From Mageeibacillus sp. UBA1243 (GTDB lineage: Bacteria > Bacillota > Clostridia > UBA1212), in contig DBWH01000011.1 of the NCBI GenBank assembly GCA_002308595.1, positions 1-40,188 on the forward strand: DNA of 40,188 nucleotides, in the 5' to 3' direction. Below are positions 30,469-39,113 of the stretch, in pieces. A model generated the notes under the pieces. That model saw only the letters and a program-made list of their open reading frames with translations. It was not told where the DNA came from and did not search any database. The translations under genes and the position numbers were made by a program. Within the stretch, counting starts at the first letter, position 1. Each line of letters starts with the position of its first letter.

Positions 30469-33126
30469 TCAGTTTTCAGTGTCTGCCGCACCCTTTCGTG
30501 CGGCTTTTTTCTTCTTTCCGAAAAGCACCACCGGCACGGCAAGGCTTACTATGATGACGAACGCCGGAACGTACATGCCCGTGTCTCCCGTCTGAGGGTC
30601 GGGTACGATCTGACCGGGCGCGTATATTGTTGCCGTGACACAGCTTGCCTCGGAGGTTCCGCTCTGCCCCGTCGTCCTGTACCAAACGTAGTAGGTGCCT
30701 GCTTCGGAAGCTGTCGGAACGGTTTCGCTGAACGCCTCGTCCGGAGGAACCGTCACTCCGTCCCTGCCGAGCGCGTAGATTATCCTCTCGCCCTCTTTTG
30801 TCTTGGCGGGCACAACAAGCTGCTGAGCGCTGCCGTTTTCAATCGGGTCAGATGACCTTGGCGGTGTGACGTTCAGTTTTTTCTCGATGGCTTTGCACCA
30901 GGCGGCGTTGACCTCGTTGTAGTGTGCAAGAGGAATCATCGACGTGCATTGGAGGAAAGTTGCCGCATTTGCCAGTGCGCTCTCCGCGCCAAACGGTTTG
31001 CCCTCGGTGTACAGGATCGTTGACGCCAAAAGGTTTCTCAGCATCGTGACGTTTTTTCCTAAAAGTAGGGTATCAAAGTGGTTTGCAAGCTGCGCGTCAA
31101 ACAGATCGCCGTACTTGCCGGTGTGCTTCTCGACAAGAGGCGAAATGATCGTTTTGAGCGCGGCTGCGAGCTTGGCGTCAGCGGCTTCGTCGATGGTGTC
31201 ATAATACGCCAATGGAGCTCCGCCGTCGTCCTTTTCCTTCACCCGAAGGGTTTTGACAAGATACGAAACGAGTGAAGAGATAGGTGAATACCCATACCCG
31301 ACAGCGGTTCCAAGATCTTCATTATCAATACTGAGAGCGGTATAGACAAGTGTTCTTACCGTCTCCGCGCTGGCTCCTTGCTCAAATGCGTCCGTTCCTT
31401 CTTCAGGTCCGTACACGCAGGCTTTGAGCACCGCTCCGATCATATCCTCTTTTGAAGCTTCCGGATCAGTCACAAACAATCGGAGCATAGCGCTTATCAT
31501 GGCAGCCGATGAAGCGTCTTCCGGAAGCATACCTGCGACCGTGCTCACCAATGTGTTGTACAAGGGTGTATTCTCGCGGTCGGCAATGAATTTGACCACT
31601 GCCGCAATTGCGGTATCCGTAGATGTCGAAGCGGTTATTTCGCTTTCGGTGACATAGGAGAGCAGATCGCAGAGAACCGCGCAGGCGGCTTCGTCGTCGG
31701 TCGCGTCATTGGCTATACGATTTTCCTCTTTCAGTCTTTCCCTGCCGTATGTGATATATGCAAGCATCAGCGGCTCCGCCAGTATGTTCGTTATACTGTC
31801 GATATCAATGCCCTTGAAGCTGTGGAGCATTCCGTAAAGCCCCGCAACAGCCTGAAGAGTCTCCTCGCCGCCGTTTTGCACATAGTCAACGCTTGTCGGC
31901 ACCACGTGCACAAGGCCCTGAATCCGCTGAGCCAGAAACTCCGCCATGGTGAGCTGCCCGGAAGCCGAGGGATCGTCAACAGGCGCAAGGAGCGCAAAGT
32001 CAAACTTCTGCATCCTGAAGTTTCGGAAGTCGCCGCCGCCTACAAATTCATCGTATGCAAAAGGCGCCAACACGCCAAGCTCTTCGAGCATCTCCTCAAC
32101 AGTCACCGCTCCGTTTGCGTCGAAGCTTTCAATCGTGCCGAAATCGGTGTAGCCCCACGCAGCCGGAGGAAGCATTGTTATAAAGTCAAACGGCAGCGGG
32201 TAGTTTCTCACGCAGTTGAACACCGGATCGTGCGGGTCGAGCGTACCGTCCTCCGGGTAAACGTAGGCATCGCCCGGAGTGTCATTGGCGTAAATTGTGT
32301 CCTCTCTCGCGCCCGAAACGCTGAGGTAAGCCTTCTTTGAAAGGGTGTTTTTTACGGTTTTCGGGGTCGCAAAAGTGTAGCAGTAGACGTTTTCAGGCGT
32401 TACCGTGACGTTTTCGAAGTACGAGGCACCGCCGCCCGCGAAGAAGCCGCCAAGCGAATTGGCGATTGCCGCACCCCTCGAATGGCCCGCAATCCAGACC
32501 TTGAGGTCGCCCGTAATCCCGTGGCTCTCAAGATACTGCCTGACAAAGCGCAGAATCTCGTCCCTGCCCTGCTTGAACCCGTCGTGGAAGTCGCCCTCGC
32601 CGACGTTGAAATTGCCGGTCCACTCCTGCTTGTAGCCTGCACTCCTCGGAACGACGGCAAGCAGCGTGTAAGTCTTCCCGTCCGCAACAATCGTCCTGTG
32701 CCCCACCGCAGCGGCAGCACCGTTCTCCTGCTTCTCCAGCGTGTAGTACCTGTTCGTCTCAACGTCCGCAAAACCCATACCGCCAAGCATATCAACGATA
32801 TTTTTCGCGTTCTCCGCCGTATCGTCAACGTTCTCCGGGTCAAGCTCGTCGCCCCACCTGCTCGCAGACGCAAGCGCCGCCTGAGCCGACAACGTCGCAA
32901 GATGCGTGCAGCCATCGTATGCCGACCGCATGAAGCACTCGTCCCTGTACACGAAACTGTCGCTGCCCTGCAGGTTTATCTCGGTCTCGTTCGACGTGAA
33001 GCTGTACAACCCGCCAATGACCGACGGCGCCCACTCCCCGTCCGCAAAAGACTGAAGCGGCAGGCACGCCAAAGCCACCAACGCCGCAACCACCGCGCAA
33101 ACCGCTTTTTTGCCTATTTTCAGCAT
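30469..33126 (-). CDS. Secreted lipase-fold surface protein with PQTGD tail
   Basis: This 885-residue protein has a signal peptide (MLKIGKKAVC.. to SFADG). Residues 40-400 or so form an alpha/beta-hydrolase domain like class-3 lipases, with the nucleophile motif GHSRG near residue 216 and a following ATPKTV element. A long helical region (about 420-780) has no recognised family. The tail has DPQTGDTG, a membrane helix and KKKKAARKG, which reads as a sortase-type signal with a PQTG variant. A surface esterase or lipase acting on lipids or acylated polysaccharide is likely. The start is chosen for GGAGGG 7 nt upstream; the open frame continues a further 49 codons without support. Confidence 0.8.
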   Translation of the reverse strand: MLKIGKKAVCAVVAALVALACLPLQSFADGEWAPSVIGGLYSFTSNETEINLQGSDSFVYRDECFMRSAYDGCTHLATLSAQAALASASRWGDELDPENVDDTAENAKNIVDMLGGMGFADVETNRYYTLEKQENGAAAAVGHRTIVADGKTYTLLAVVPRSAGYKQEWTGNFNVGEGDFHDGFKQGRDEILRFVRQYLESHGITGDLKVWIAGHSRGAAIANSLGGFFAGGGASYFENVTVTPENVYCYTFATPKTVKNTLSKKAYLSVSGAREDTIYANDTPGDAYVYPEDGTLDPHDPVFNCVRNYPLPFDFITMLPPAAWGYTDFGTIESFDANGAVTVEEMLEELGVLAPFAYDEFVGGGDFRNFRMQKFDFALLAPVDDPSASGQLTMAEFLAQRIQGLVHVVPTSVDYVQNGGEETLQAVAGLYGMLHSFKGIDIDSITNILAEPLMLAYITYGRERLKEENRIANDATDDEAACAVLCDLLSYVTESEITASTSTDTAIAAVVKFIADRENTPLYNTLVSTVAGMLPEDASSAAMISAMLRLFVTDPEASKEDMIGAVLKACVYGPEEGTDAFEQGASAETVRTLVYTALSIDNEDLGTAVGYGYSPISSLVSYLVKTLRVKEKDDGGAPLAYYDTIDEAADAKLAAALKTIISPLVEKHTGKYGDLFDAQLANHFDTLLLGKNVTMLRNLLASTILYTEGKPFGAESALANAATFLQCTSMIPLAHYNEVNAAWCKAIEKKLNVTPPRSSDPIENGSAQQLVVPAKTKEGERIIYALGRDGVTVPPDEAFSETVPTASEAGTYYVWYRTTGQSGTSEASCVTATIYAPGQIVPDPQTGDTGMYVPAFVIIVSLAVPVVLFGKKKKAARKGAADTEN

Positions 33127-33244
33127 AATTTTACCCTCCGTGAGTCTCAGCATAAACGTTTGCCCTCGCGGCGCGCAAACCGCCCCGCGAAGCCCAAATA
33201 CATCCGTTTTTCTTTCATCGTGATGCTGCAATAATCTGTCAATG

Positions 33245-33273
33245 ATTATGACATAGCATGCCGCAGATGTCAA
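33245..33273 (-). promoter_or_regulatory. Promoter for the lipase-fold gene
   Basis: On the minus strand TTGACA (33273-33268), a 17-bp spacer and CATAAT (33250-33245), with about 115 nt of leader. Confidence 0.7.
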
Positions 33274-33370
33274 GACCGGGGAGGGGCTGGAACTATGGTT
33301 TAGTTTATAGGAAATTTGTTTTTGATAATATACATTGCTTTTCCTCCTGAGACTGCCCCGCCGGCGATTG

Positions 33371-33405
33371 CATTGGCGTCAACCAAAGCACCCTGCCGCC
33401 AAGGT
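33371..33405. repeat. Inverted pair of octamer copies between divergent genes
   Basis: CATTGGCG (33371-33378) and CGCCAAGG (33397-33404) face each other across an 18-bp spacer and could pair through TTGGCG/CGCCAA. No other feature is seen between the minus-strand promoter (33273) and the plus-strand promoter (33441). Confidence 0.6.
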
Positions 33406-33440
33406 ACGCGGTTGATTTTAGCCGCCAAACTTAAATATAG

Positions 33441-33468
33441 TTACAATTCCGCCGCCGTGTGGTATAAT
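33441..33468 (+). promoter_or_regulatory. Promoter for the small membrane protein gene
   Basis: TTACAA (33441-33446), a 16-bp spacer ending in TGG, and TATAAT (33463-33468). Confidence 0.7.
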
Positions 33469-33509
33469 GCCGGCAGAAACAAGTTGAAAATCTTTTCGGA
33501 GGTGAAAAT

Positions 33510-33947
33510 ATGAAGAATAAAATCGGCCTGATCATTGCAATCGCCGCGCTCTGCGTCTCCGTAGCGTGCGTTATTGTGTGCTGCGTCGTGCTTTCCGGCA
33601 ACACCAAACCCGCCAAGGGCGACGAGGACCTGCAGTACGTTCTGTACCTCGGGACCAACGACAAGGACACCAACAAGCCTGTCTACGCGCCCGAAGACGC
33701 CAAGGAAGTCCTCAAGGACATTCTCATTTCCCACATGGGCGGCTACACGATTCAGGAGGCAAGCGGCGGCTGGATCGGTGACGACGGGACGGAATATCAG
33801 GAGTACACGCTCGTGATCTACCTGAGCGACACTGACGCCAATGCGGTTCACGCGCTCTGCGACGAGCTCATCAAAAAGTTTAACCAGTCATCGGTGCTGA
33901 TACAGATGAACAAAACAACCACGGAGTTTTATTCCGGAGCAAATTAA
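33510..33947 (+). CDS. Small membrane-anchored protein, possibly DUF3574-like
   Basis: This 145-residue protein has one N-terminal helix (about 5-28, with several Cys) and a soluble domain outside. The domain phrase YVLYLGTNDKDTNKPVYAPEDAKEVL, then GGYTIQEASGGWIGDDG, resembles DUF3574, a small alpha/beta domain of unknown role; I hold this match loosely. The octamer is dense here: copies at 33611, 33698 and 33836. GGAGGTG precedes the ATG. It has its own promoter and terminator. Confidence 0.75.
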   Translation: MKNKIGLIIAIAALCVSVACVIVCCVVLSGNTKPAKGDEDLQYVLYLGTNDKDTNKPVYAPEDAKEVLKDILISHMGGYTIQEASGGWIGDDGTEYQEYTLVIYLSDTDANAVHALCDELIKKFNQSSVLIQMNKTTTEFYSGAN

Positions 33948-33950
33948 TTG

Positions 33951-33983
33951 CGAAAACCCGGGCAGCGAGGCCCGGGGTTTTCG
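33951..33983. terminator. Bidirectional terminator
   Basis: CGAAAACCCGGGC (33951-33963) pairs with GCCCGGGGTTTTCG (33970-33983) with one bulged base, between convergent genes. Confidence 0.85.
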
Positions 33984-34553
33984 TTATATAGCCTTAATAA
34001 CACGGGCGGGGTTTCCGCCGACCATTACATTGGCGGCAACGTCTTTCGTTACGACCGCCCCTGCCGCAACGACCGCATTTTCACCTATCGTCACGCCCGG
34101 GCAGATGATTGCGCCTGCACAGATCCACGCATTCTTTTTGACGGTCACTTTCCCGAAATGGTAGAGATTCATCCTGTCATACAGGTCGTGGTCGACCGTC
34201 AGTATCTTAACGTCGGGGCCGATCAGAACGTTGTCCTCAAGCTCAACCCTGCCCGCCGAAAAAATCGTGGCGCCCTTGTTTATGGTGACGTTTTTGCCGA
34301 TGAAAAGCCTGCAGCCGCAGTCGCAGTAGAAAGGCGACACGATTGACACGCTGCTGTCAAGGCAGTAGCCCGTAAGTTCATCCAGCAGGCCTTTGTAGTC
34401 GGGATCGGTCGGTTTCTTGGCGGATATCGAAAGGCACAGCGCGTGCGAGCGGATCATTTCTTTTTCCGCGTCGCGAAAGAGAGGGTTGTCCTTCCTGATT
34501 GAGCCTTCTTCATCGATAACGTCATATACCGTTTTGTTTGTCTTGTCGTTCAT
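33984..34553 (-). CDS. Hexapeptide-repeat O-acetyltransferase (maltose/galactoside acetyltransferase type)
   Basis: This 189-residue enzyme should move an acetyl group from acetyl-CoA to a sugar hydroxyl. The N-terminal helical part (about 25-65) carries the MAT-like sequence. A left-handed beta-helix follows (about 75-185), with hexapeptide turns such as IGKNVTINKGATIF, NAWICAGAIICPGVTIGENAVVAAGAVVTKDV and the end PARVIKAI. The catalytic His lies in TVDHDLYDR. It is last in a three-gene operon, 6 bp after the cyclase-family gene. Confidence 0.88.
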   Translation of the reverse strand: MNDKTNKTVYDVIDEEGSIRKDNPLFRDAEKEMIRSHALCLSISAKKPTDPDYKGLLDELTGYCLDSSVSIVSPFYCDCGCRLFIGKNVTINKGATIFSAGRVELEDNVLIGPDVKILTVDHDLYDRMNLYHFGKVTVKKNAWICAGAIICPGVTIGENAVVAAGAVVTKDVAANVMVGGNPARVIKAI

Positions 34554-34559
34554 TTTTTC

Positions 34560-35159
34560 CTATTTTTCCGTGTCTATAAGCACTGCCCTGCAGGGCGAGC
34601 CGTCCGCGCCCGAAAGGTTCAGAGGCGCCGCGCTCAGCAGATATACGCCCTCAGGTACAGCCGCAAGTCGTATGCCTTCGAGCAGTACAACGCCGGCGCC
34701 GAGGAGGATGAGGTGGACTTCCATTGGCGTGTTCTTGGGGCCGACGGTCTGGGACTCGTTGCCGAGAAGCAAAAGGCCTTCTGAGGCAAACACTTTCGCG
34801 GCTTCAGGCGAGACTACGGCGTCGCCTTTTATGAGAATTCTCCCGGCGGCTTCAGCGTTTTGCCTGCGCGCGTTTTCGAGCATTTTTGCGGCATCTTCGC
34901 CTGTTACAATCCCGCTGTGCCCGGCAACGTAAGCCATGCCCACAAAGTTTTCCAAATCCACACCGTCAACGGTTTTCCCGTCCCCGAAAAAGTGGAACGG
35001 CGCGTCGACGTGCGTACCGTTGTGGGCGCACATACTGAAGGCCGTCAGATTGCAGACGTCGCCCTTTTCCGTCGAGCTGAGCACCTTTTTCTCCGGCGCG
35101 GGGTCGCCCGGGTAGACGCAGCAGCCGAAAACCTCCTGCGAAATGTCATAAATCTTCAT
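34560..35159 (-). CDS. Cyclase-family metal-dependent hydrolase (KynB-like)
   Basis: This 199-residue protein belongs to the cyclase/kynurenine formamidase family. It shows the metal-binding signature HNGTHVDAPFHFF (family HxGTHxDxPxH) and an upstream YPGDP. Members hydrolyse formylkynurenine, isatin or other amides; no tryptophan-degradation genes are near, so the substrate is open. Its ATG overlaps the TGA of the GNAT gene (ATGA), indicating translational coupling. Confidence 0.88.
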   Translation of the reverse strand: MKIYDISQEVFGCCVYPGDPAPEKKVLSSTEKGDVCNLTAFSMCAHNGTHVDAPFHFFGDGKTVDGVDLENFVGMAYVAGHSGIVTGEDAAKMLENARRQNAEAAGRILIKGDAVVSPEAAKVFASEGLLLLGNESQTVGPKNTPMEVHLILLGAGVVLLEGIRLAAVPEGVYLLSAAPLNLSGADGSPCRAVLIDTEK

Positions 35160-35923
35160 CGTTTTCCTTCCTCCGCACTCCGCGAAAGCTCGAGCCTGAC
35201 CAGGTACTCCGCGGTGCCCTCTTCGAACTTTTTTTCATTGGCGGCAAGGAAGCCGTGCTTCGCGTAAAACCTTATCGCGTCCGTGTTCTTTTCAAGCGCC
35301 CACAGGTACGTCACCGGGTAGTTCTGCTTCGCGTACTCAATCAGCGCCGCGCCGACCCCCTGATTTTGGAAGAAATAATCCACGTAGAGCTCGACAATCT
35401 CATTGCCGCCAATGCGAATCATCCCCTTCACAATCCCGTCGTCGTAAACCAGTATGTTGTCCAGAATCTCCGGCTTCCCGTACTTCTCCGCAACGCGCAG
35501 CACCTGCAGCTCGCCGAAAGAATAGCTGTCGTCCTGAAAGATCGGCCTGTACTTCATGCGCTTCACGAACACGAGGATCTCGGCAATTCTCGAAAGGTCA
35601 TCCTTCCGCGCCTTCCTGATGTTGTGCTTTTTGACGGCCTGCGCCATCGTTTCATTGGCGTCTTCATCCCAAACCGTCCGCTCCGGCCCGAGGGTCCCGT
35701 ACATAGTATTCTCGAAAGAATAGGTCATTTTTGCAGTCTTGATCAGCCGCTCGTTCTCAACGTCGTCAGCGAACCCGCCAAGGCGATCGAAAACCTCCCT
35801 CGTGATTTCATAGTTGTACTGCTCGCGCCCCTCACGGCTCGTGTAGATGATCTCGGCAAAACAGCGCCCCGTCTCCGGGTCGAAGTACGCCGTCCAGCAG
35901 TTGCCTTGCTTTTTTGTTTCCAT
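35156..35923 (-). CDS. GNAT acetyltransferase with N-terminal extra domain
   Basis: This 255-residue protein has about 95 residues of unassigned N-terminal sequence (AEIIYTSREGREQYNYEITREVFDRL), followed by a GNAT domain (about 100-245) with the acetyl-CoA loop in YVDYFFQNQGVGAALIEYAK and the closing NTDAIRFYAKHGF. It is first in the operon with the cyclase-family and hexapeptide acetyltransferase genes. Octamer copies are frequent (35236, 35407, 35653, 35776). The ribosome site (AGGAAA) is weak. Confidence 0.85.
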   Translation of the reverse strand: METKKQGNCWTAYFDPETGRCFAEIIYTSREGREQYNYEITREVFDRLGGFADDVENERLIKTAKMTYSFENTMYGTLGPERTVWDEDANETMAQAVKKHNIRKARKDDLSRIAEILVFVKRMKYRPIFQDDSYSFGELQVLRVAEKYGKPEILDNILVYDDGIVKGMIRIGGNEIVELYVDYFFQNQGVGAALIEYAKQNYPVTYLWALEKNTDAIRFYAKHGFLAANEKKFEEGTAEYLVRLELSRSAEEGKR

Positions 35924-35952
35924 AGTGTTTTCCTGTTAATCGCGGTAATCCG

Positions 35953-37395
35953 TCAAAAAACGAGCAGATCCTCTGCCGTTATCACCGCCTGTATGTCACC
36001 GGAATAGGCATTAGGTGCAATTCCGTATGGTGATATGACGGTTGTGTGGAGAGCATATTTTGTCTTCGTCACTTTTTGGAAGTCGGAAAGCTTCCGCGCC
36101 ATGGCGCGTACAAATGCCGCGTCAGCAAGATATTCTGTTTCTGAATACTTCATCTCGCATATGTTTATCACCTGATCTTTTCTGACAATCAGCAGATCAA
36201 TCTGCGACCCGAAGACACCGTTATCATAATCTGCGGCGCACTGCCAGGAGTTGACTTCTGTCTGAACACCGGATACTCCAAGCGAAGCCTTGATTTGCGG
36301 AATATGCTCCAGGCAGACCCGTTCGAATGCAACTCCGCACCATGCCTTCAGTTCCGGCGTGTTAATCCTGTTTTTCCAATAGTTCTCGTCGAAAGTGCGA
36401 TTTCTGATAAACTTGAAATAGAACAGTGTGTAGTTGTCGATCAACTGATACAGACAGTTTCGCTGACGGACACCGAACGGGATATACTTCCTGATGAAAC
36501 CGGAACTTTCCAGTTCCTCAAGTTTACGGGAAAAATTGCCGGAGCTGTCAATTCCGGCTTTTTTACTGATTTCGGCGCGAGTAACTCCCTTATTCGCAGA
36601 ACTCATTGCCTCGATGATCTTCATGTACGGTTCCGGTTTACTGAAGAGTGCACTGTAGAGATTTGTATACTCGTTCCTGAGCGGCGCGTTCTCGGCAAAG
36701 AATAAATCATCGATGTTCTGCGGCAGGCTCTTTCCTTTTTTCAAAAGACTCCAATAATAGGGAACTCCTCCCATAATCATGTAGCATTGAAGCAGCTGAT
36801 GAATACTGAACGCTATGCCGCGCGATTCGAGATAACTTTGACACTCTTTGAGTGTAAACGGTTTCAGATTTATCTGCGCCGTAAGACGGTTATGCAGACC
36901 GCCCTTGGAATTCACAATGTTCTCAATCATCCAGTAAGTCGCAGAAGCGCACACAATAAGGATGATATCTTTTTCTTTTCTTGCCGTCGCAAAGCCATTC
37001 CAAAAACTCTCCAGGGCAGAGATTAAGCCGCTGTCTTTCGTATCCATCCAGGACAATTCATCAATGAAAATAACCTTCTTCTTTTCTTTTGAGCTAATCA
37101 CAACCTCTTTCAGGCGGTTAAAGGCATCGTTCCATGTTTTTAAAGGTTCTTCACATTTAAGGCCGGACGCTTCCAGAGACTCGGCAAATTTATTCAACTG
37201 TGCCTGCTTTTGTTCGGAAACAGGGATGGAGTTGTTGCTGATGCCGGTATGCTGAAACGTGAACCGGTGTTCGAAGCTCTCACGAACGAGATGCGTCTTG
37301 CCGATTCTTCTTCTCCCAAATACCGCTGCGAACTGCGGTTCCTCCTCCGATATCAAAGAACGGAGCAGTTTTGATTCTTCTTTTCTTCCGATCAT
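35953..37395 (-). CDS. AAA ATPase with C-terminal DUF234 nuclease-like domain
   Basis: This 480-residue protein has Walker A GRRRIGKT (27-34) and Walker B VIFIDELSW (about 108-116), then a winged-helix region (about 295-350: GVTRAEISKKAGIDSSGNFSRKLEELESSG) and a C-terminal domain with GSQIDLLIVRKDQVINICEMKYS (about 397-419), a D...ExK arrangement as in PD-(D/E)xK nucleases. Such ATPase/DUF234 proteins are scattered among archaea and bacteria and often move horizontally; they may act in defence or stress, but function is not established. The gene is more AT-rich than its neighbours and has no octamer copy. The start MIGRKEES follows GGAGG by about 10 nt; longer in-frame starts lack one. Confidence 0.85.
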   Translation of the reverse strand: MIGRKEESKLLRSLISEEEPQFAAVFGRRRIGKTHLVRESFEHRFTFQHTGISNNSIPVSEQKQAQLNKFAESLEASGLKCEEPLKTWNDAFNRLKEVVISSKEKKKVIFIDELSWMDTKDSGLISALESFWNGFATARKEKDIILIVCASATYWMIENIVNSKGGLHNRLTAQINLKPFTLKECQSYLESRGIAFSIHQLLQCYMIMGGVPYYWSLLKKGKSLPQNIDDLFFAENAPLRNEYTNLYSALFSKPEPYMKIIEAMSSANKGVTRAEISKKAGIDSSGNFSRKLEELESSGFIRKYIPFGVRQRNCLYQLIDNYTLFYFKFIRNRTFDENYWKNRINTPELKAWCGVAFERVCLEHIPQIKASLGVSGVQTEVNSWQCAADYDNGVFGSQIDLLIVRKDQVINICEMKYSETEYLADAAFVRAMARKLSDFQKVTKTKYALHTTVISPYGIAPNAYSGDIQAVITAEDLLVF

Positions 37396-37447
37396 TTTTC
37401 CAAAACCTCCATTTTTTACATAGTTGTGGAAATTTACTCGCACTGTC

Positions 37448-37476
37448 ATTATAGTCCAAACACGGCGGTTTGGCAA
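37448..37476 (-). promoter_or_regulatory. Promoter for the AAA ATPase gene
   Basis: On the minus strand TTGCCA (37476-37471), a 17-bp spacer and TATAAT (37453-37448). Confidence 0.65.
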
Positions 37477-37480
37477 ACAA

Positions 37481-37520
37481 AATTTCCGGAAGTACCATTT
37501 TTTTGTCACTTCCGGAAATT
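37481..37520. promoter_or_regulatory. 13-bp perfect inverted repeat upstream of the ATPase promoter
   Basis: AATTTCCGGAAGT (37481-37493) and ACTTCCGGAAATT (37508-37520) form a perfect dyad with a 14-bp spacer, directly upstream of the -35 box. It could bind a regulator or mark the edge of the foreign gene. Confidence 0.6.
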
Positions 37521-37559
37521 TAGTTGTCTTAACGGGTTCGCATTGGCGGCAGCTTTGTA

Positions 37560-37588
37560 TTGTGTTGTGCGGCCAAAATTGGTACAAT
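37560..37588 (+). promoter_or_regulatory. Promoter for the methyltransferase gene
   Basis: TTGTGT (37560-37565), a 17-bp spacer ending in TGG, and TACAAT (37583-37588). Confidence 0.6.
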
Positions 37589-37698
37589 AAATTTGAAATG
37601 GATTAAGATGCTTGAACGTAATCGGCGATCACTTTATGTTCACTGTATGTTCGGAAGAAACCGCCAAGGCAAGTCAGTTCATCACACGGAGGAGTACT

Positions 37699-38682
37699 AT
37701 GGAACACCTGTTTTTATGCCCGAAATGCAAGTCAAAAACCCCGCTGCCGCGCTGCAAAAGCTGCGGATACGAGATACCTTTTGAGGATTCGATTTACCGG
37801 TTCTGCAACGATGCCCCGGTGAAGCTTGACGGAGACAAGAAGTACATTGGTTACGATAATATAGGCGAAAACTTCGAACCCGAAGTTACGTTCTGGGACG
37901 CGAACAACACCGAGCGCTACGGCGTTTATGCCGCCTGCGCTGATACTGTCGCCAAGAAATTCGGCACGCACATCACCGTCCTCGACCTTGGCGCCGGCCT
38001 TGGCACCGCCTCCATACCTCTTGCCAAAAACGGAATCTACACTGTTGCGGCAGACATCTCGGCTGTCATGCTCACAACTGCCGCCAAGCGCTCAAAAGGC
38101 CTTTACGACAATCTCATTCTCGCGCAGATGAACGCCTACGACATAATGCTTCCCGACAACAGCATGGATATTGTGGTTGAAAACGCCATGATTCACCTTG
38201 TCGATGAGCCCGAGCTTGTCATCAGGGAGATTGTCCGCGTCCTTAAACCCGGCGGAAAGCTCATCAGATACAGCTCTCTCGGTCTGCCCGTCACGGAGGA
38301 GGAGGCGAAGCAAAACGCGTATTGCAACGCCGTCCTGTCCGACATCAGCAGCCATTTCCACAATTATCTCGACAGCCACGATTACAAAAGCGCGGCCTTC
38401 AACGTCGATTACAATTCAGTCCTGCTGCAGTACTTTGAGAGCCCCTACAACGAGCAGGCCGAGGGCTTCGAAGAAGTATTCACCGAGAAAATGAAGTTCA
38501 GATTACACAGGCTCAGAACGGGAGCCCACTCCGATTTCCAGGGAACACGCCAAGAACTCCTCTCCGCCGCCTGGCAGGCCGCCGACTCATATGCCCGCCA
38601 AAAATACGGCAACGACTACGCCGACATCAAAGGCTTCTCAAGGTACGGCGCTGTTCTGAACATCTACACCGTTAAAAAATGA
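37699..38682 (+). CDS. Zinc-ribbon class I SAM methyltransferase
   Basis: This 327-residue protein starts with a zinc ribbon (Cys7, Cys10, Cys19, Cys22). A Rossmann methyltransferase domain follows (about 75-220): motif I VLDLGAGLGTAS, an acidic loop VAADIS, and the post-motif IVRVLKPGGKLIRY. The C-terminal ~100 residues are helical. Zinc-ribbon methyltransferases include the rRNA enzyme RlmA, but overall similarity is not enough to name the substrate. GGAGGAG, 4-5 nt before the ATG, fixes the start; the longer frame from 37612 has no ribosome site. An octamer copy (37662) lies in the leader. Confidence 0.85.
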   Translation: MEHLFLCPKCKSKTPLPRCKSCGYEIPFEDSIYRFCNDAPVKLDGDKKYIGYDNIGENFEPEVTFWDANNTERYGVYAACADTVAKKFGTHITVLDLGAGLGTASIPLAKNGIYTVAADISAVMLTTAAKRSKGLYDNLILAQMNAYDIMLPDNSMDIVVENAMIHLVDEPELVIREIVRVLKPGGKLIRYSSLGLPVTEEEAKQNAYCNAVLSDISSHFHNYLDSHDYKSAAFNVDYNSVLLQYFESPYNEQAEGFEEVFTEKMKFRLHRLRTGAHSDFQGTRQELLSAAWQAADSYARQKYGNDYADIKGFSRYGAVLNIYTVKK

Positions 38683-38825
38683 CCTCAGCCCGGTCCGTTC
38701 AGCCATTGACACGCAGAACTGCCCGGATATCCGGAACAGCATAATCCCCCTTCTGATCCCTCCGAGCACGGTGAAAGTCGCAACGTGAGACAGCGACGTC
38801 GAGAAGGAATGAAGAGTCATTCTGA

Positions 38826-39074
38826 TCAGCCGAAAAGTCCGCGCTTCTTATATGCCTCAGATCCGACCGACAGGAACGTATAACCTGTGTCAGTGATCGC
38901 CTTTTCGAGTTTTGCGGCATCCACCGGTTCATCAGTCAGAAAAGACGCTTCCTTGCGGGTTCGTGACGCTTTGACTTTTTTTGCGTCAGGAAACGCGCGC
39001 CTTATCGTGTCGCAGATATGCGCCTCGCACATTCCGCACATCATACCCTCAATCTTTACGGTCACTTTATTCAT
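38826..39074 (-). CDS. HMA-domain metal-binding protein (CopZ-like)
   Basis: This 82-residue protein is a single heavy-metal-associated domain with the metal site GMMCGMCEAHI (CxxC at 13-16) and the usual beta-alpha-beta plan, plus a short basic tail. Family members carry Cu(I) or similar ions to a P-type ATPase or repressor; none is visible here, as the window ends soon after. AAAGGAG precedes the ATG. An 18-bp palindrome lies immediately upstream of this ribosome site. Confidence 0.88.
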   Translation of the reverse strand: MNKVTVKIEGMMCGMCEAHICDTIRRAFPDAKKVKASRTRKEASFLTDEPVDAAKLEKAITDTGYTFLSVGSEAYKKRGLFG

Positions 39075-39086
39075 ATAGTCTCCTTT

Positions 39087-39104
39087 AGTTAGCCGCGGCT
39101 AACT
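39087..39104. promoter_or_regulatory. 18-bp perfect palindrome, likely metal-regulator operator
   Basis: AGTTAGCCGCGGCTAACT abuts the ribosome site of the HMA gene. Dyads with TTAG/CTAA ends are typical of DtxR/MntR-type metal repressors; assignment is inference. No clear -10/-35 pair was found, so a structural role in the RNA is also possible. Confidence 0.55.
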
Positions 39105-39113
39105 CGTTCCCCA

